A stretch of DNA of 38,306 nt from an uncultured Lachnospiraceae bacterium (GCA_900315495.1 OMZJ01000092.1:1-38306), one strand, 5' to 3'. Shown: positions 1 through 7,549, counted from the first letter of the stretch. The notes: generated by a model not told the origin, from the letters alone. Numbers and translations are program-made.

Positions 1-2
1 TT

Positions 3-506
3 CTTCAGGCCAATGCGAATGCCTTCGGCGATCCGGCAACCGGAAAGACCCTGGCGACCAACATGATCACGAACGGCGCGGATGTGATCTTCCACGCAGC
101 AGGCGGTACCGGGCTCGGTGTCATCGATGGCTGCAAGGAAGGCGGAATCTGGGCAATCGGCGTTGACTCCGACCAGAGCAGCATCGCACCGGAGACGATC
201 CTGACCTCCGCAATGAAGAGAGTGGACAACGGATGCTATGACAGCGTGAAGAAGCTCATCCAGGGTAAGCTGGAGTCCGGTGTCGAGACCTATGACCTTG
301 CACACGGCGGCGTGGATATCGCACCGACCACCGACAACATCGATCCGGATGTCCTCAAGAAGGTGGAAGAGGCCAAGCAGCAGATCATCGATGGCGACAT
401 CGTTGTTCCGAAGACCAAGGCAGACTTCGAGAAGAAGTACGGCGACGTCTATGAGCTGGATTCTGACGATGGTACCGAGGCAGAGTCCGAGACAGCCGCA
501 GAATAA
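3..506 (+). CDS. BMP/PnrA-family ABC transporter substrate-binding protein (3' part)
   Basis: This is the C-terminal 167 residues of a gene that enters from outside the window, so start and signal peptide are not visible. The stretch with HAAGGTGLGVI, then WAIGVDSDQ about 20 residues later, is typical of the BMP family (PnrA/Med). These are extracytoplasmic lipoproteins that bind purine or other nucleosides for an ABC importer. The family fold also predicts the ILTSAMKRVD helix and the HGGVDIAPTTDNI segment seen near the end. After the fold the protein ends in an acidic tail, GTEAESETAAE, which is not part of the usual family core and nearly matches the tail of the small lipoprotein at 18469-18699. 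A strong terminator follows about 50 bases after the stop, so this is the last gene of its operon. Family assignment is secure; the ligand is inferred. Confidence 0.88.
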   Translation, partial: LQANANAFGDPATGKTLATNMITNGADVIFHAAGGTGLGVIDGCKEGGIWAIGVDSDQSSIAPETILTSAMKRVDNGCYDSVKKLIQGKLESGVETYDLAHGGVDIAPTTDNIDPDVLKKVEEAKQQIIDGDIVVPKTKADFEKKYGDVYELDSDDGTEAESETAAE

Positions 507-558
507 AGAAAACGGCTTTCATTCGGAATCGGAAGTTTCCGACTGGGTGAAATCAGCG

Positions 559-597
559 GGGCGGGACATGGCAGTGACCATGTCCTGCCCTATTTTC
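559..597 (+). terminator. Intrinsic terminator after BMP gene
   Basis: A 13-bp stem (559-571 with 578-590, one G.U pair) closes a 6-base loop and is followed by TATTTT. It ends the transcript of the BMP-family gene. Confidence 0.85.
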
Positions 598-675
598 GTG
601 CGCCCGGCGGCGCGCGCTGCTAACCTTACAAAATCCTTAACTTTTCAGAAATCTGACCCTTTTAGCTTCCCAAAT

Positions 676-684
676 TGTTATAAT
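676..684 (+). promoter_or_regulatory. Extended -10 promoter element before the repeat protein
   Basis: The sequence TGTTATAAT is a perfect extended -10 (TGnTATAAT). No good -35 hexamer lies 16-18 bases upstream, which is common when the extended -10 is present. It would start transcription near 691, giving a leader of roughly 58 bases before the ATG at 749. Confidence 0.6.
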
Positions 685-748
685 GACTTCGGAACACAAG
701 GAACAGGTCCGTGTGTACCAGAATACCCGGAGTGGAGGAGGCAGAATC

Positions 749-3022
749 ATGAGAAAACAGGCATTGACAGCCGTCATGCTCGCGCTGACCATGACGGCCG
801 CCGTTACTGCGGCAGCAGTGGCAGGAGAAACGGAAACCGTACAGGACAGCCAGACGGCAGCGGAGAATTCCGCGGAAACGGAGGCAGAGAGCAGCACAAA
901 TGCGGCCGAGGAGGCGCAGGTCCTGGGCTTTTCTGATTTTCAGAAACTGGTGAAACCGGGCATGCCGCTCACGGAGGTTTCGTCCCTGCTGCAGAAGTAC
1001 AGCGGGTATGCATATCAGCCGGACAGCTCCGACCCGTCTGGAGATTCCCTGACGGTCAGTCTGACAGCTTTCCCGGAGGATACCGACACGGATGTGCTGA
1101 CGGCGGAGATTGACGCATGCGCACAGAATTCCTTTACGGAATTCCTTCAGACTGTGAATGCGGATTACAAGGCGCTTCAGAATGCAGATGGCACGGAGGC
1201 TGCCGTGACGGCGGAATATACCGTCACGTCCGGCGCGGCGGACGAATCAGAGATTGCATCTGTGAAGGACAGCCTGGATACACAGATCCGAAAGCTTTCG
1301 TCGGATGTCTCGGATCCGGAAGTGACGACGGACGGGACAACGGAGACGACCGTCTGGACCATCCCGGCAGATTCCACGCTGATTACAGACAGCGATCTGT
1401 ACAGCAAACTGACAGAGAAATATGGATCGGATCCCATCCTGTGGGAAACGGTCACCATGACGAAGACTGCGGCAGAGGACGGAACGCTTCGTTATCAGGT
1501 CAATGTCCATGCGGAGAATGCACAGATCTGCAACGCGCTGTTGGATGCATGGAAGCAGAATAAGACGGAGCCGACGACCGCAGAAACCACAACGGCGGAG
1601 CAGACGACAGCTGCGGAATCAACGACCGCAGAGCCGACAACGGCGGAGCAGACGACTGCAGAATCGACAACAGCAGAAGTCACAACGACGGAACCGACGA
1701 CCGCAGAGCAGACCACAGCAGAATCCACGACGGCAGAATCCACGACGGCAGAATCCACGACGGCAGAATCCACGACGGCGGAATCCACCACCGCGCAGGA
1801 AACCACGACCCAGGCACCGGAGCTGACGGAGCCGCAGAAGAGGGCCAACCAGCTGACCAGCAGTCTGAATTCCCTGCTGTACAGCGGTACAGACAATCCT
1901 TCCGTGAGCTTCACATTTACCCTGAAGGATCAGATTACGCCGGAAGTGCTGGACGCACAGCTTCTTCAGAGTGTGCGCGCAGCCCTGCAGCAGGTTTCCT
2001 CTTCGGATCCCTTTATCGAGGCCGGATATGTGCTGTCTGACAGCGGATCCGATACCCTTTACTGGTACCGCAAGGGGGCGCAGGACGCCGTGGCGGTGCA
2101 GTTGACGCCGCATCTGTCGGCGGACGGCGTACATGCGGATTCCGTGAAGGTCGCGCTGATCCTCCGGAAGGAAACCGCCCAGAAAGTGACTGCCGCGGGT
2201 GTGCCCTTCGGCCTGCAGATCGGAAGCACGGAATCTGAACTGGCCGGCGCGGTGGGAACCTCCCCGTATTTTGCAGCGGGTGTTTCCGGTACCGAGGGCG
2301 GCGAGAATGAGACCATCCATTATGTCATCTGCCTGCCCTGGAGCGACGGAAATGCCTATGTGACCGTCGATACGGCATCGATGCTGTATCTGCAGAAGAT
2401 GGCCAATGACACAAAGGCGTCCTATTCCACGCCGGCCGCAAAGCTTTTGACCGGGTATACGCTGTATCTGGACCGGGTGAGCGATCCGGCGGCACAGAGA
2501 AAGCAGATCGGTACGGCGGCGCAGGCCGTATGGGGAACCAGCCTGACCGAAAATGCGCAGGATGAGACCTGGCATCAGGAGATTACGGCGGACAGTTATC
2601 TTGCCGGGAACGCGATGACGGGCACGGAGTTCTGGGCAAAATGGGGCAGCAGCGTCACACCGGTGCGCACAGTGGACATCTGCGCGGATCCGGACGAACC
2701 CTCGATCAACCTTGTGCGGGTGTCGGCGCAGAACCAGGCGGCACTGGACCGGGTGATCTCCGAATGGGATGTCACGGACACCGTGGATGTCTCGGAAGTC
2801 ACTGTGGTCAGCGGAACAATCCTGTCTGTCAACGGAACCATGTTTACTCTTCAGCCGACGGCGGCGGGAAGTGCTGTCCTGACGCTGAACACGAACAGCG
2901 CCACGATTGTGACGGCAGGCGCTGCGGGGCAGACAGTACTCAGCACCGGAGAATCGGTGATTGTAAGTTATAAGGCAAAATCCGACGGCTCGCTGTATGC
3001 AGCCCGGGTGGACATTCAGTAA
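749..3022 (+). CDS. Large exported protein with Thr/Glu pentapeptide-repeat linker, function unknown
   Basis: The product is 757 residues. The ATG at 749 was chosen because GGAGGAGG lies just upstream and because it opens directly into a signal peptide (MRKQ, hydrophobic core, Ala-rich cleavage region about residue 25). The mature chain begins with an acidic Glu/Ser/Ala/Thr segment, then a first globular region (about residues 55-270), a linker of about 80 residues built from units such as ESTTA and EQTTA, and a second globular region (about 355-685). The last 70 residues (VSGTILSVNGTMFTL onward) look like a small beta-barrel domain similar in style to DUF5666-type domains; this is a weak resemblance. 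There is no lipobox, LPXTG motif or catalytic signature that I recognise. It is flanked by its own promoter and terminator, so it is monocistronic. Its role is unknown; surface or wall-associated location is inferred from the signal peptide. Confidence 0.8.
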   Translation: MRKQALTAVMLALTMTAAVTAAAVAGETETVQDSQTAAENSAETEAESSTNAAEEAQVLGFSDFQKLVKPGMPLTEVSSLLQKYSGYAYQPDSSDPSGDSLTVSLTAFPEDTDTDVLTAEIDACAQNSFTEFLQTVNADYKALQNADGTEAAVTAEYTVTSGAADESEIASVKDSLDTQIRKLSSDVSDPEVTTDGTTETTVWTIPADSTLITDSDLYSKLTEKYGSDPILWETVTMTKTAAEDGTLRYQVNVHAENAQICNALLDAWKQNKTEPTTAETTTAEQTTAAESTTAEPTTAEQTTAESTTAEVTTTEPTTAEQTTAESTTAESTTAESTTAESTTAESTTAQETTTQAPELTEPQKRANQLTSSLNSLLYSGTDNPSVSFTFTLKDQITPEVLDAQLLQSVRAALQQVSSSDPFIEAGYVLSDSGSDTLYWYRKGAQDAVAVQLTPHLSADGVHADSVKVALILRKETAQKVTAAGVPFGLQIGSTESELAGAVGTSPYFAAGVSGTEGGENETIHYVICLPWSDGNAYVTVDTASMLYLQKMANDTKASYSTPAAKLLTGYTLYLDRVSDPAAQRKQIGTAAQAVWGTSLTENAQDETWHQEITADSYLAGNAMTGTEFWAKWGSSVTPVRTVDICADPDEPSINLVRVSAQNQAALDRVISEWDVTDTVDVSEVTVVSGTILSVNGTMFTLQPTAAGSAVLTLNTNSATIVTAGAAGQTVLSTGESVIVSYKAKSDGSLYAARVDIQ
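1570..1812 (+). repeat. Pentapeptide-coding tandem repeat (15-bp unit)
   Basis: About sixteen 15-bp units encode variants of (E/P/Q/S)TTAE. The last five units (1721-1795) are nearly identical, starting GAATCCACGACGGCA; earlier units have diverged. The unit is a multiple of three, so gain or loss of copies would alter linker length without a frameshift. Confidence 0.9.
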
Positions 3023-3037
3023 GACATCCGTCATCCG

Positions 3038-3065
3038 TCCGGCTCTGCCTCCGGCAGGCCGGACC
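3038..3065 (+). other. Inverted repeat in the 3' region of the repeat-protein gene
   Basis: GTCCGGC and GCCGGAC flank a shorter TGCC/GGCA pairing with one bulged base. It sits between the stop codon and the U-tailed terminator and has no U-run of its own, so it may protect the 3' end or merely precede the terminator. Confidence 0.5.
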
Positions 3066-3085
3066 GGCATTCTTTCATCTGACAG

Positions 3086-3123
3086 CAGCTCCGCGAAAAT
3101 TCGCGGAGCTGTTGCGTTTTTTT
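3086..3123 (+). terminator. Intrinsic terminator after the repeat-protein gene
   Basis: CAGCTCCGCGA pairs with TCGCGGAGCTG around an AAAT-like loop, followed after GTTGCG by seven T. It is the best terminator for the 749-3022 transcript. Confidence 0.85.
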
Positions 3124-3140
3124 CGGAAACTATATACAAT
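3112..3140 (+). promoter_or_regulatory. Candidate promoter for the class II aldolase gene
   Basis: TTGCGT (3112-3117) and TACAAT (3135-3140) are 17 bases apart. The -35 overlaps the tail of the preceding terminator. A start near 3147 would give a leader of about 130 bases in which I recognise no riboswitch. Confidence 0.5.
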
Positions 3141-3278
3141 GAGCGAAGGATTCGATTGTGGTGAAAGTACCTATCCTTGTCAGGATTGCAGGATGGCGAA
3201 GGCTGGTATCATGATCAGAGAATTGCACTGCACAGAGTCAGAAATCTGGCAGAATCGGGAAATTGAGGAGGAAAACAC

Positions 3279-4310
3279 ATGCATGATCAGCTGCAGGAGG
3301 CAAGAGAACTGGTTCTTGCTGCCGGGAATGAACTGGTCCGTGAAGGGCTGATTGCCAGAACCTGGGGAAACATCAGCGCACGGATTTCCGATACACAGTT
3401 TGTCATCACCCCGACCGGACGGGCCTATCACACCCTGAAGGCGGAGGACATCGTTGTCGTCAATGTGAAGGATCTCAGCTGGGAAGGCGATATCCGTCCT
3501 TCCAGTGAGCGCGGTGTGCACAGCATGATTTATCAGGAGCGGCCGGAGGTGAATTTTGTCATTCATACCCATCAGGCATACGCTTCCGCACTTTCCGTCT
3601 CCGGAGACGATATCCCGGCGCAGGAAGTCATCCCCTGCAGCCGGTACGGCAGGAATGCTTCCCCGGAGATCCAGGCGAACATGCGCAGGGCGGTTCATGA
3701 CCATTCGGCCCAGACGGCGTTCCTGATGCAGCACCACGGTGCGGTCGGGTTCGGCGGGAGCAGGGAGCAGGCATTTGAGAGCTGCTACCAGCTGGAGCAG
3801 AGGTCGAGGGACTGGTACCGCAGAATCTGCGGCAGCGATGTTCCGGAACTGCGGTTCGGCTATACGGCGCCGAAGCCGGAGGGGGATTTCTCCGGAGATA
3901 TCGATCTCTCGGACCGCCCCTTCGTCCGGGACGGGCGGATCGCCATGCTGTCACGAGCGCCGTACACGAAGATTCTCGCGGCAAAGGGCAGGGAACTGCC
4001 CGCCTATATCGAAGATTTCGCCCAGATCGCGGGCGTTTCCGTGACCTGTGTCGCTTCGCTGGAAGATGAGGCTGCGATTGAAAAGGCATTGTCCGCCTGC
4101 GATGCAGTGCTGGTAAAAGACCAGGGTGCCCTCTGCACCGGCGTCAGCAGAGAGGACGTGGAAGCACAGTGCATGATTTTTGAGAAGAACTGTCTGGCAG
4201 CGCTTCTGGCGGAGAAAACCGGCGCGGCGCCGGTGGAGCCTGCGGATGCGCTGTGGGACCGCGACGGCTATCTGGAGAGTTATTCCAAGCTGATTGCGAC
4301 CAACCTGTAA
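3279..4310 (+). CDS. Class II aldolase/adducin-family protein with a degenerate second aldolase-like half
   Basis: The 343-residue product starts after a GAGGAGG site. Residues 1-185 form a class II aldolase/adducin domain like fuculose- or rhamnulose-phosphate aldolases and ribulose-phosphate 4-epimerases. Visible family marks are TWGNISAR near 28-35, the SSE motif with a candidate catalytic Glu77, the zinc-binding HTH at 96-98 and a third His at 152 or 153 (QHHGAVGFG). Typical members end near residue 220. Here residues 225-315 continue with an ARGxL-like opening, alternating beta/alpha spacing and KDQGALCTGVSREDVEAQ, which mirrors the QHHGAVGFGGSREQAFES stretch of the first half but lacks the histidines. 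I read this as an active domain joined to a metal-less copy. The gene stands alone between its own promoter and a bidirectional terminator, so the substrate cannot be inferred from neighbours. Confidence 0.82.
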   Translation: MHDQLQEARELVLAAGNELVREGLIARTWGNISARISDTQFVITPTGRAYHTLKAEDIVVVNVKDLSWEGDIRPSSERGVHSMIYQERPEVNFVIHTHQAYASALSVSGDDIPAQEVIPCSRYGRNASPEIQANMRRAVHDHSAQTAFLMQHHGAVGFGGSREQAFESCYQLEQRSRDWYRRICGSDVPELRFGYTAPKPEGDFSGDIDLSDRPFVRDGRIAMLSRAPYTKILAAKGRELPAYIEDFAQIAGVSVTCVASLEDEAAIEKALSACDAVLVKDQGALCTGVSREDVEAQCMIFEKNCLAALLAEKTGAAPVEPADALWDRDGYLESYSKLIATNL

Positions 4311-4433
4311 GCCAGGCAGCCTGCGGCTGATCTGTAAACGGTGCAGGAAATCCGGAGCAGAGGGGAGGTCCCGCCAGGCAGCAGAAAAGCTGCCCGGGCG
4401 GAGGCTCGCACTGGAAAGAATTGGTTCAAAGAA

Positions 4434-4467
4434 AAGAGGCTTCCGTCCGCCAGGACGGAAGCCTCTT
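4434..4467. terminator. Bidirectional terminator between aldolase and DUF362 genes
   Basis: A perfect 15-bp stem (4434-4448 with 4453-4467) around GCCA, with A-rich sequence on the left and TTTCT on the right. It can end both the rightward aldolase transcript and the leftward DUF362 transcript. Confidence 0.88.
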
Positions 4468-4488
4468 TCTCTGACAGTCTCTGAACAA

Positions 4489-5472
4489 TCACGCCTGGAA
4501 CGGCACCACACCGGCCACTGCCTCCTGCTGAGAGATTTCCCGATCCCCATGGTCGATGTCGAGCAGGTGATAACGGGTATTGCCCATGCCCATCTCGTGC
4601 ATGCAGGAGAGCTGGCGGAGGCCATGCCGGGTCTCGATGCGCTCCACCAGGTCATGGTGATCCTCCTCCTTCATCGCGTAGACCAGATCTACACTGGCTG
4701 TATCCACGGCACAGATGTCAAGGGAGGCAAGGATGCCGACATTCGGCGTCACCACGGGCTGGGCCGCTGTGCCCTCGCAGTCGCAGGAAACGGACATGTT
4801 CCGAAGAACGTTGATGTAGAGGATGTGCTTCCCGAAAAAGTCGATCGTCGCTTTGGTGGACTCCGTGATGCGCTCCATCAGCTCCTCCTGTGCGATAGAC
4901 CATTGTTCGCCTTCCTCACGGGAGTGGATCCACTTCTTGCCGACGTGTCCGTCCGCACAGCCGATCCCGATATTTTTGTTGGAGCCGCCGAAACCGCCCA
5001 TCACGTGTCCCTTGAAATGGGTGAGAACGACCAGAGACTGGTAGTTCAGCATGTGGGATCCGACCGACATTTCCTTCATCCACCGGCCTCCCTGGATCGG
5101 AAGCAGGGCGGTGCCCTCTTCATCCATGATATCAACCGGGCAGAATGTCCAGCCGTTGATCTTCAGCGTCCTCCGGTGCTTCTCGGTGGTATCGCGGTCT
5201 CCCGCATAATAGGTGTTTGTCTCGACGATGGAGGCATCCCGGAGTTCCGGTTCCTTCTTCATCAGATATTCCACCCAGCCGTGGGGAATGATGTTGGGTC
5301 CGTGCGGCTCTCCGGTGTGGAGCTTGATGCCGGTTTTTCCGGTGATGTTTCCGTTTACCTTCTCATAGATTTTCGCAAGCCCTTCCGCTGAAAGATTCCG
5401 GGTAAAATAAACCGAAGACATTCCGCCGGTCCGGTCTTCAAAGGGAACATATACGCTTCCGTCTCTTGTCAT
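4489..5472 (-). CDS. DUF362 domain-containing protein
   Basis: The 327-residue product has the course of a DUF362 protein: an early VYFTRNLS segment, GKTGIKLHTGEPHG, an AGDRDTTEKHR segment, VVLTHFKGHVMGGFGGSNKNIGIGCADG in the middle, and a late DICAVDTASVD segment. DUF362 proteins are cytoplasmic and often associated with iron-sulfur or corrinoid-related metabolism, but no reaction is established for this subgroup. Many relatives carry a ferredoxin domain with two CxxCxxC clusters; this one does not. Its cysteines are scattered (for example in IGIGCADG and SVSCDCEG). The start was chosen because AAAGGA lies about 8 bases upstream; a Met 17 residues later is an alternative. It is the only minus-strand gene here, divergent from the Fur gene. 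Confidence 0.8.
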   Translation of the reverse strand: MTRDGSVYVPFEDRTGGMSSVYFTRNLSAEGLAKIYEKVNGNITGKTGIKLHTGEPHGPNIIPHGWVEYLMKKEPELRDASIVETNTYYAGDRDTTEKHRRTLKINGWTFCPVDIMDEEGTALLPIQGGRWMKEMSVGSHMLNYQSLVVLTHFKGHVMGGFGGSNKNIGIGCADGHVGKKWIHSREEGEQWSIAQEELMERITESTKATIDFFGKHILYINVLRNMSVSCDCEGTAAQPVVTPNVGILASLDICAVDTASVDLVYAMKEEDHHDLVERIETRHGLRQLSCMHEMGMGNTRYHLLDIDHGDREISQQEAVAGVVPFQA

Positions 5473-5519
5473 GGCATAATCCTTTCGTTTGCGGTATTGG
5501 CATCCATGCCGCCTCTGAC

Positions 5520-5536
5520 GCCGGCCCCGGGCCGGC
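5520..5536. other. GC-rich perfect inverted repeat in the DUF362 leader
   Basis: GCCGGCCC and GGGCCGGC flank one base. It falls between the likely DUF362 promoter and its ribosome site on the minus strand, so it could form a leader hairpin. No U-run follows it. Confidence 0.45.
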
Positions 5537-5573
5537 AGTGTCTTTTGCGATGCGGTACCTGCTGTTTGTTTTT

Positions 5574-5602
5574 ATGATACCAGAAAATGCTGCCGGATTC
5601 AG
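5574..5602 (-). promoter_or_regulatory. Candidate promoter for the DUF362 gene
   Basis: Read on the minus strand, TGGTATCAT is an extended -10 and CTGAAT lies 17 bases upstream as a weak -35. The start would be about 95 bases before the coding sequence. Confidence 0.45.
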
Positions 5603-5655
5603 TATTTTTTCAATGAATCGACATTCTGATCTCCGGTTCCTGCAGCTGGAATAAA

Positions 5656-5672
5656 ATGCAAATGAACTGCAT
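5656..5672. promoter_or_regulatory. Candidate operator next to the Fur-family promoter
   Basis: ATGCA and TGCAT are separated by seven bases and end directly before the -35 box at 5674. Placement next to the promoter of a Fur-family gene suggests autoregulation, but it does not match a classic Fur or PerR box, so the call is tentative. Confidence 0.35.
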
Positions 5673-5673
5673 A

Positions 5674-5701
5674 TTGACAAAGCACAGAGACCTGATATAA
5701 T
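5674..5701 (+). promoter_or_regulatory. Consensus promoter of the Fur-family/metal exporter operon
   Basis: TTGACA (5674-5679) and TATAAT (5696-5701) with 16 bases between, plus an upstream TGA that makes the -10 extended. This is one of the strongest promoters in the window. Confidence 0.85.
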
Positions 5702-5752
5702 AGCCATCGCACCTGAAAAACGCAACTGATTTGCAAAATGGGAGTGACTCGA

Positions 5753-6361
5753 ATGGAATACAAGACCAGATACCGTGACTGGATCATGAAATACTTCGAA
5801 GAGCATTCGGAGCAGAAAGTCAGCGCCGGGGATCTGCACCGGCAGATGACGGCGGAGGGGATGACGATCAACCTGACGACGATTTACCGCAACCTGGACC
5901 GCCTGGAGCGGGAGAATATCCTGCAGGGCCACAAAGTCGGCGGCGAGGACGAAAAGTTTTACCAGTATCTGCGCCCGAAGATGGAGTGCGCCAGACACCT
6001 GCACCTTCTGTGTTCCTGCTGCGGGAAAATCATTCACCTGAACTGCGGTTTCATGGAGGAGATCTCCGCACATCTGATGGAGGAACACGGCTTTTCCCTG
6101 GACTGCGGGCAGTCGATTCTCGTCGGTCTGTGCCGGGAATGCAGGCAGGAACTGGCAGCGCAGGAGCCGGGCGAAAATGCCGGGACAGCGGATGGCGAAG
6201 GAGCGGAACCGGAAAAGAAGGCCTGCCGCGCACACGGCAGGCACCCGGAGGAAATCCGGATGCCGGAATGCAGTACAGAGGAAAACAGCATCCGTTCCGC
6301 AGAGGACGGAGGAAAGAGAGGAGACGAAGATGGGAGCAATCCTGTGGGACGCGGTTATTGA
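5753..6361 (+). CDS. Fur-family metal-responsive transcriptional regulator
   Basis: The ATG at 5753 is preferred over one at 5738 because GGGAG sits 7 bases before it. The 202-residue product begins with the Fur winged helix (residues 1-65; INLTTIYRNLDRLE is the recognition-helix signature). The dimer/metal domain follows, with HLHLLC at 82-87, CxxC at 87-90 and a second CxxC at 127-130, the structural zinc pair of this family. Which of Fur, Zur, PerR or Mur it is cannot be told from sequence alone. Residues 140-202 form a Glu/Gly/Arg-rich tail that ordinary Fur proteins of about 140-150 residues lack. The tail's coding sequence overlaps the next gene by 32 bases. The partner gene encodes a likely metal exporter, so metal-dependent control of efflux is the natural inference. 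Confidence 0.88.
   Translation: MEYKTRYRDWIMKYFEEHSEQKVSAGDLHRQMTAEGMTINLTTIYRNLDRLERENILQGHKVGGEDEKFYQYLRPKMECARHLHLLCSCCGKIIHLNCGFMEEISAHLMEEHGFSLDCGQSILVGLCRECRQELAAQEPGENAGTADGEGAEPEKKACRAHGRHPEEIRMPECSTEENSIRSAEDGGKRGDEDGSNPVGRGY
6221..6242 (+). other. Hairpin inside the 3' tail of the Fur-family gene
   Basis: GCCTGCCG and CGGCAGGC form a perfect 8-bp stem around a 6-base loop, about 90 bases before the exporter start. No U-run follows. It could influence translation of the downstream overlapping gene. Confidence 0.5.
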
Positions 6362-7211
6362 TGCCCTCATTGATACGGCCAAACTGATTCCGTTTCTGTT
6401 TGTCACGTATCTGGCGATGGAGGCGCTGGAACGGCACACGTCGGACCGCGCGGCCAGGCTGATCACCGAGGTCGGCCGGTTCGGACCTCTGGCCGGTGCG
6501 GCAGTCGGCATTGTACCGCAGTGCGGTTTTTCTGCCGCCGCCGCCAGCCTTTATTCCGGCGGCCTGATTTCCATCGGCACGCTTCTGTCGGTGTTTCTGT
6601 CAACCTCGGACGAGATGCTGCCGATCTTTCTCTCCGAGCGGGTGGCGCTGCCGGTGATCCTCAAGGTGCTTCTGTCCAAGATGGTGATCGGTGCGCTCTC
6701 GGGCTTTGCGGTGGATTTTCTGCTTCGCTTCACGCGGTACCGCAGCAAGACGGAAAAGCATGTGAGAGATCTCTGCGACGAGGAGCACTGCGGATACGAA
6801 AAGGAGGAGGGCTCCATTGTCCGGTCAGCCCTGATCCATACCCTGCACATCGTCCTGTTTGTGTTTGTCATCACTGTGGCTCTGACGATTGCGGTGGAGG
6901 GGTTCGGGGAAGACCGCGTGGCGGGATTCCTCGGCGGCAGCCCGATCGCGGGTACCTTCCTTGCAGCAGCCTTCGGACTGATTCCCAACTGCGCATCCTC
7001 CGTGCTGGTCACACAGCTCTACCTGGACGGACTGCTCGGTGCAGGTCAGATGATGGCAGGCCTCCTGGTGGGCGCTGGCGTGGGCCTTCTGGTCCTCTTC
7101 CGCACGAACCACCGCCATCTGCGGGAGAACATTAAGGTGACGGCCCTGCTGTATGTCGTCGGCGTATTCTGGGGACTTATCATTTCATTGACAGGATTTT
7201 CGTTCACGTAA
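6330..7211 (+). CDS. Putative manganese/heavy-metal exporter (ArsP_2-like, 10-TM type)
   Basis: The 293-residue membrane protein starts behind a GAGGAGACG-type site and overlaps the Fur-family gene. It has two pseudo-symmetric halves. The first carries VPQCGFSAAAASLYSGGLISIGTLL (residues 62-86) and the second IPNCASSVLVTQLYLDGLLGAGQMM (about 218-242). The paired P-Q/N-C motifs in re-entrant or membrane helices match the ArsP_2 'putative manganese transporter' family. A hydrophilic middle loop (about 138-162) contains HVRDLCDEEHCGYE, rich in possible metal ligands. Family members are annotated as Mn or heavy-metal exporters; the ion here is inferred. Cotranscription with a Fur-type regulator supports a role in metal homeostasis. 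Confidence 0.8.
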   Translation: MGAILWDAVIDALIDTAKLIPFLFVTYLAMEALERHTSDRAARLITEVGRFGPLAGAAVGIVPQCGFSAAAASLYSGGLISIGTLLSVFLSTSDEMLPIFLSERVALPVILKVLLSKMVIGALSGFAVDFLLRFTRYRSKTEKHVRDLCDEEHCGYEKEEGSIVRSALIHTLHIVLFVFVITVALTIAVEGFGEDRVAGFLGGSPIAGTFLAAAFGLIPNCASSVLVTQLYLDGLLGAGQMMAGLLVGAGVGLLVLFRTNHRHLRENIKVTALLYVVGVFWGLIISLTGFSFT

Positions 7212-7268
7212 ATAGAATCATCATTCTGCGATGGCATTCTCGGGAATGCGCTTCGAATATCGGCAGAT

Positions 7269-7317
7269 TGCTCAATACTGTGGCAGATTATTCCTGCGGC
7301 ATTGAGCATATTTTATT
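7269..7317 (+). terminator. Putative terminator after the metal exporter
   Basis: TGCTCAAT (7269-7276) pairs with ATTGAGCA (7301-7308), with an inner GCAG/CTGC pairing, followed by TATTTTATT. It lies in an AT-rich spacer (7212-7549) that otherwise holds only the next promoter and leader. Confidence 0.6.
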
Positions 7318-7365
7318 ACTTTGTGAAATAATTGACCAATCACTTCAAACTTTTATATCTGTTAC

Positions 7366-7394
7366 TTGACAAAAATGGTTGTCAGGGATATGAT
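7366..7394 (+). promoter_or_regulatory. Consensus promoter before the unknown 186-residue gene
   Basis: TTGACA (7366-7371) and TATGAT (7389-7394) are exactly 17 bases apart. Transcription from about 7401 gives a 150-base leader that is more AT-rich than its surroundings and contains two CCGCGG sites. Confidence 0.75.
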
Positions 7395-7549
7395 AAATGT
7401 AAGTAGTTTCTATATACTTATTCCCGCATCATTCTGTTTTGTCAACAATTTTTCTGATGGTACTTCTGCCGCGGGAAGTCTTAATGCCGATGGTATCCGC
7501 GGGTTGTACGTTTGTTGTGTTTGCAGCCCGATCAGTAAGCAGGAAAGAT

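Noticed and set aside
280..936. A 218-codon + strand frame bridging the BMP gene end and the repeat protein start
   Set aside because: It crosses a strong terminator and a promoter and is out of frame with both recognised genes.
1721..1795. Short regularly spaced repeats that might suggest CRISPR
   Set aside because: The units are contiguous 15-bp coding repeats without spacers.
1619..3139. Minus-strand open frame covering the repeat protein and its terminator
   Set aside because: It starts beyond the terminator of the + strand gene, and its Arg/Cys-rich repeat is only the reverse complement of the Thr/Glu repeat.
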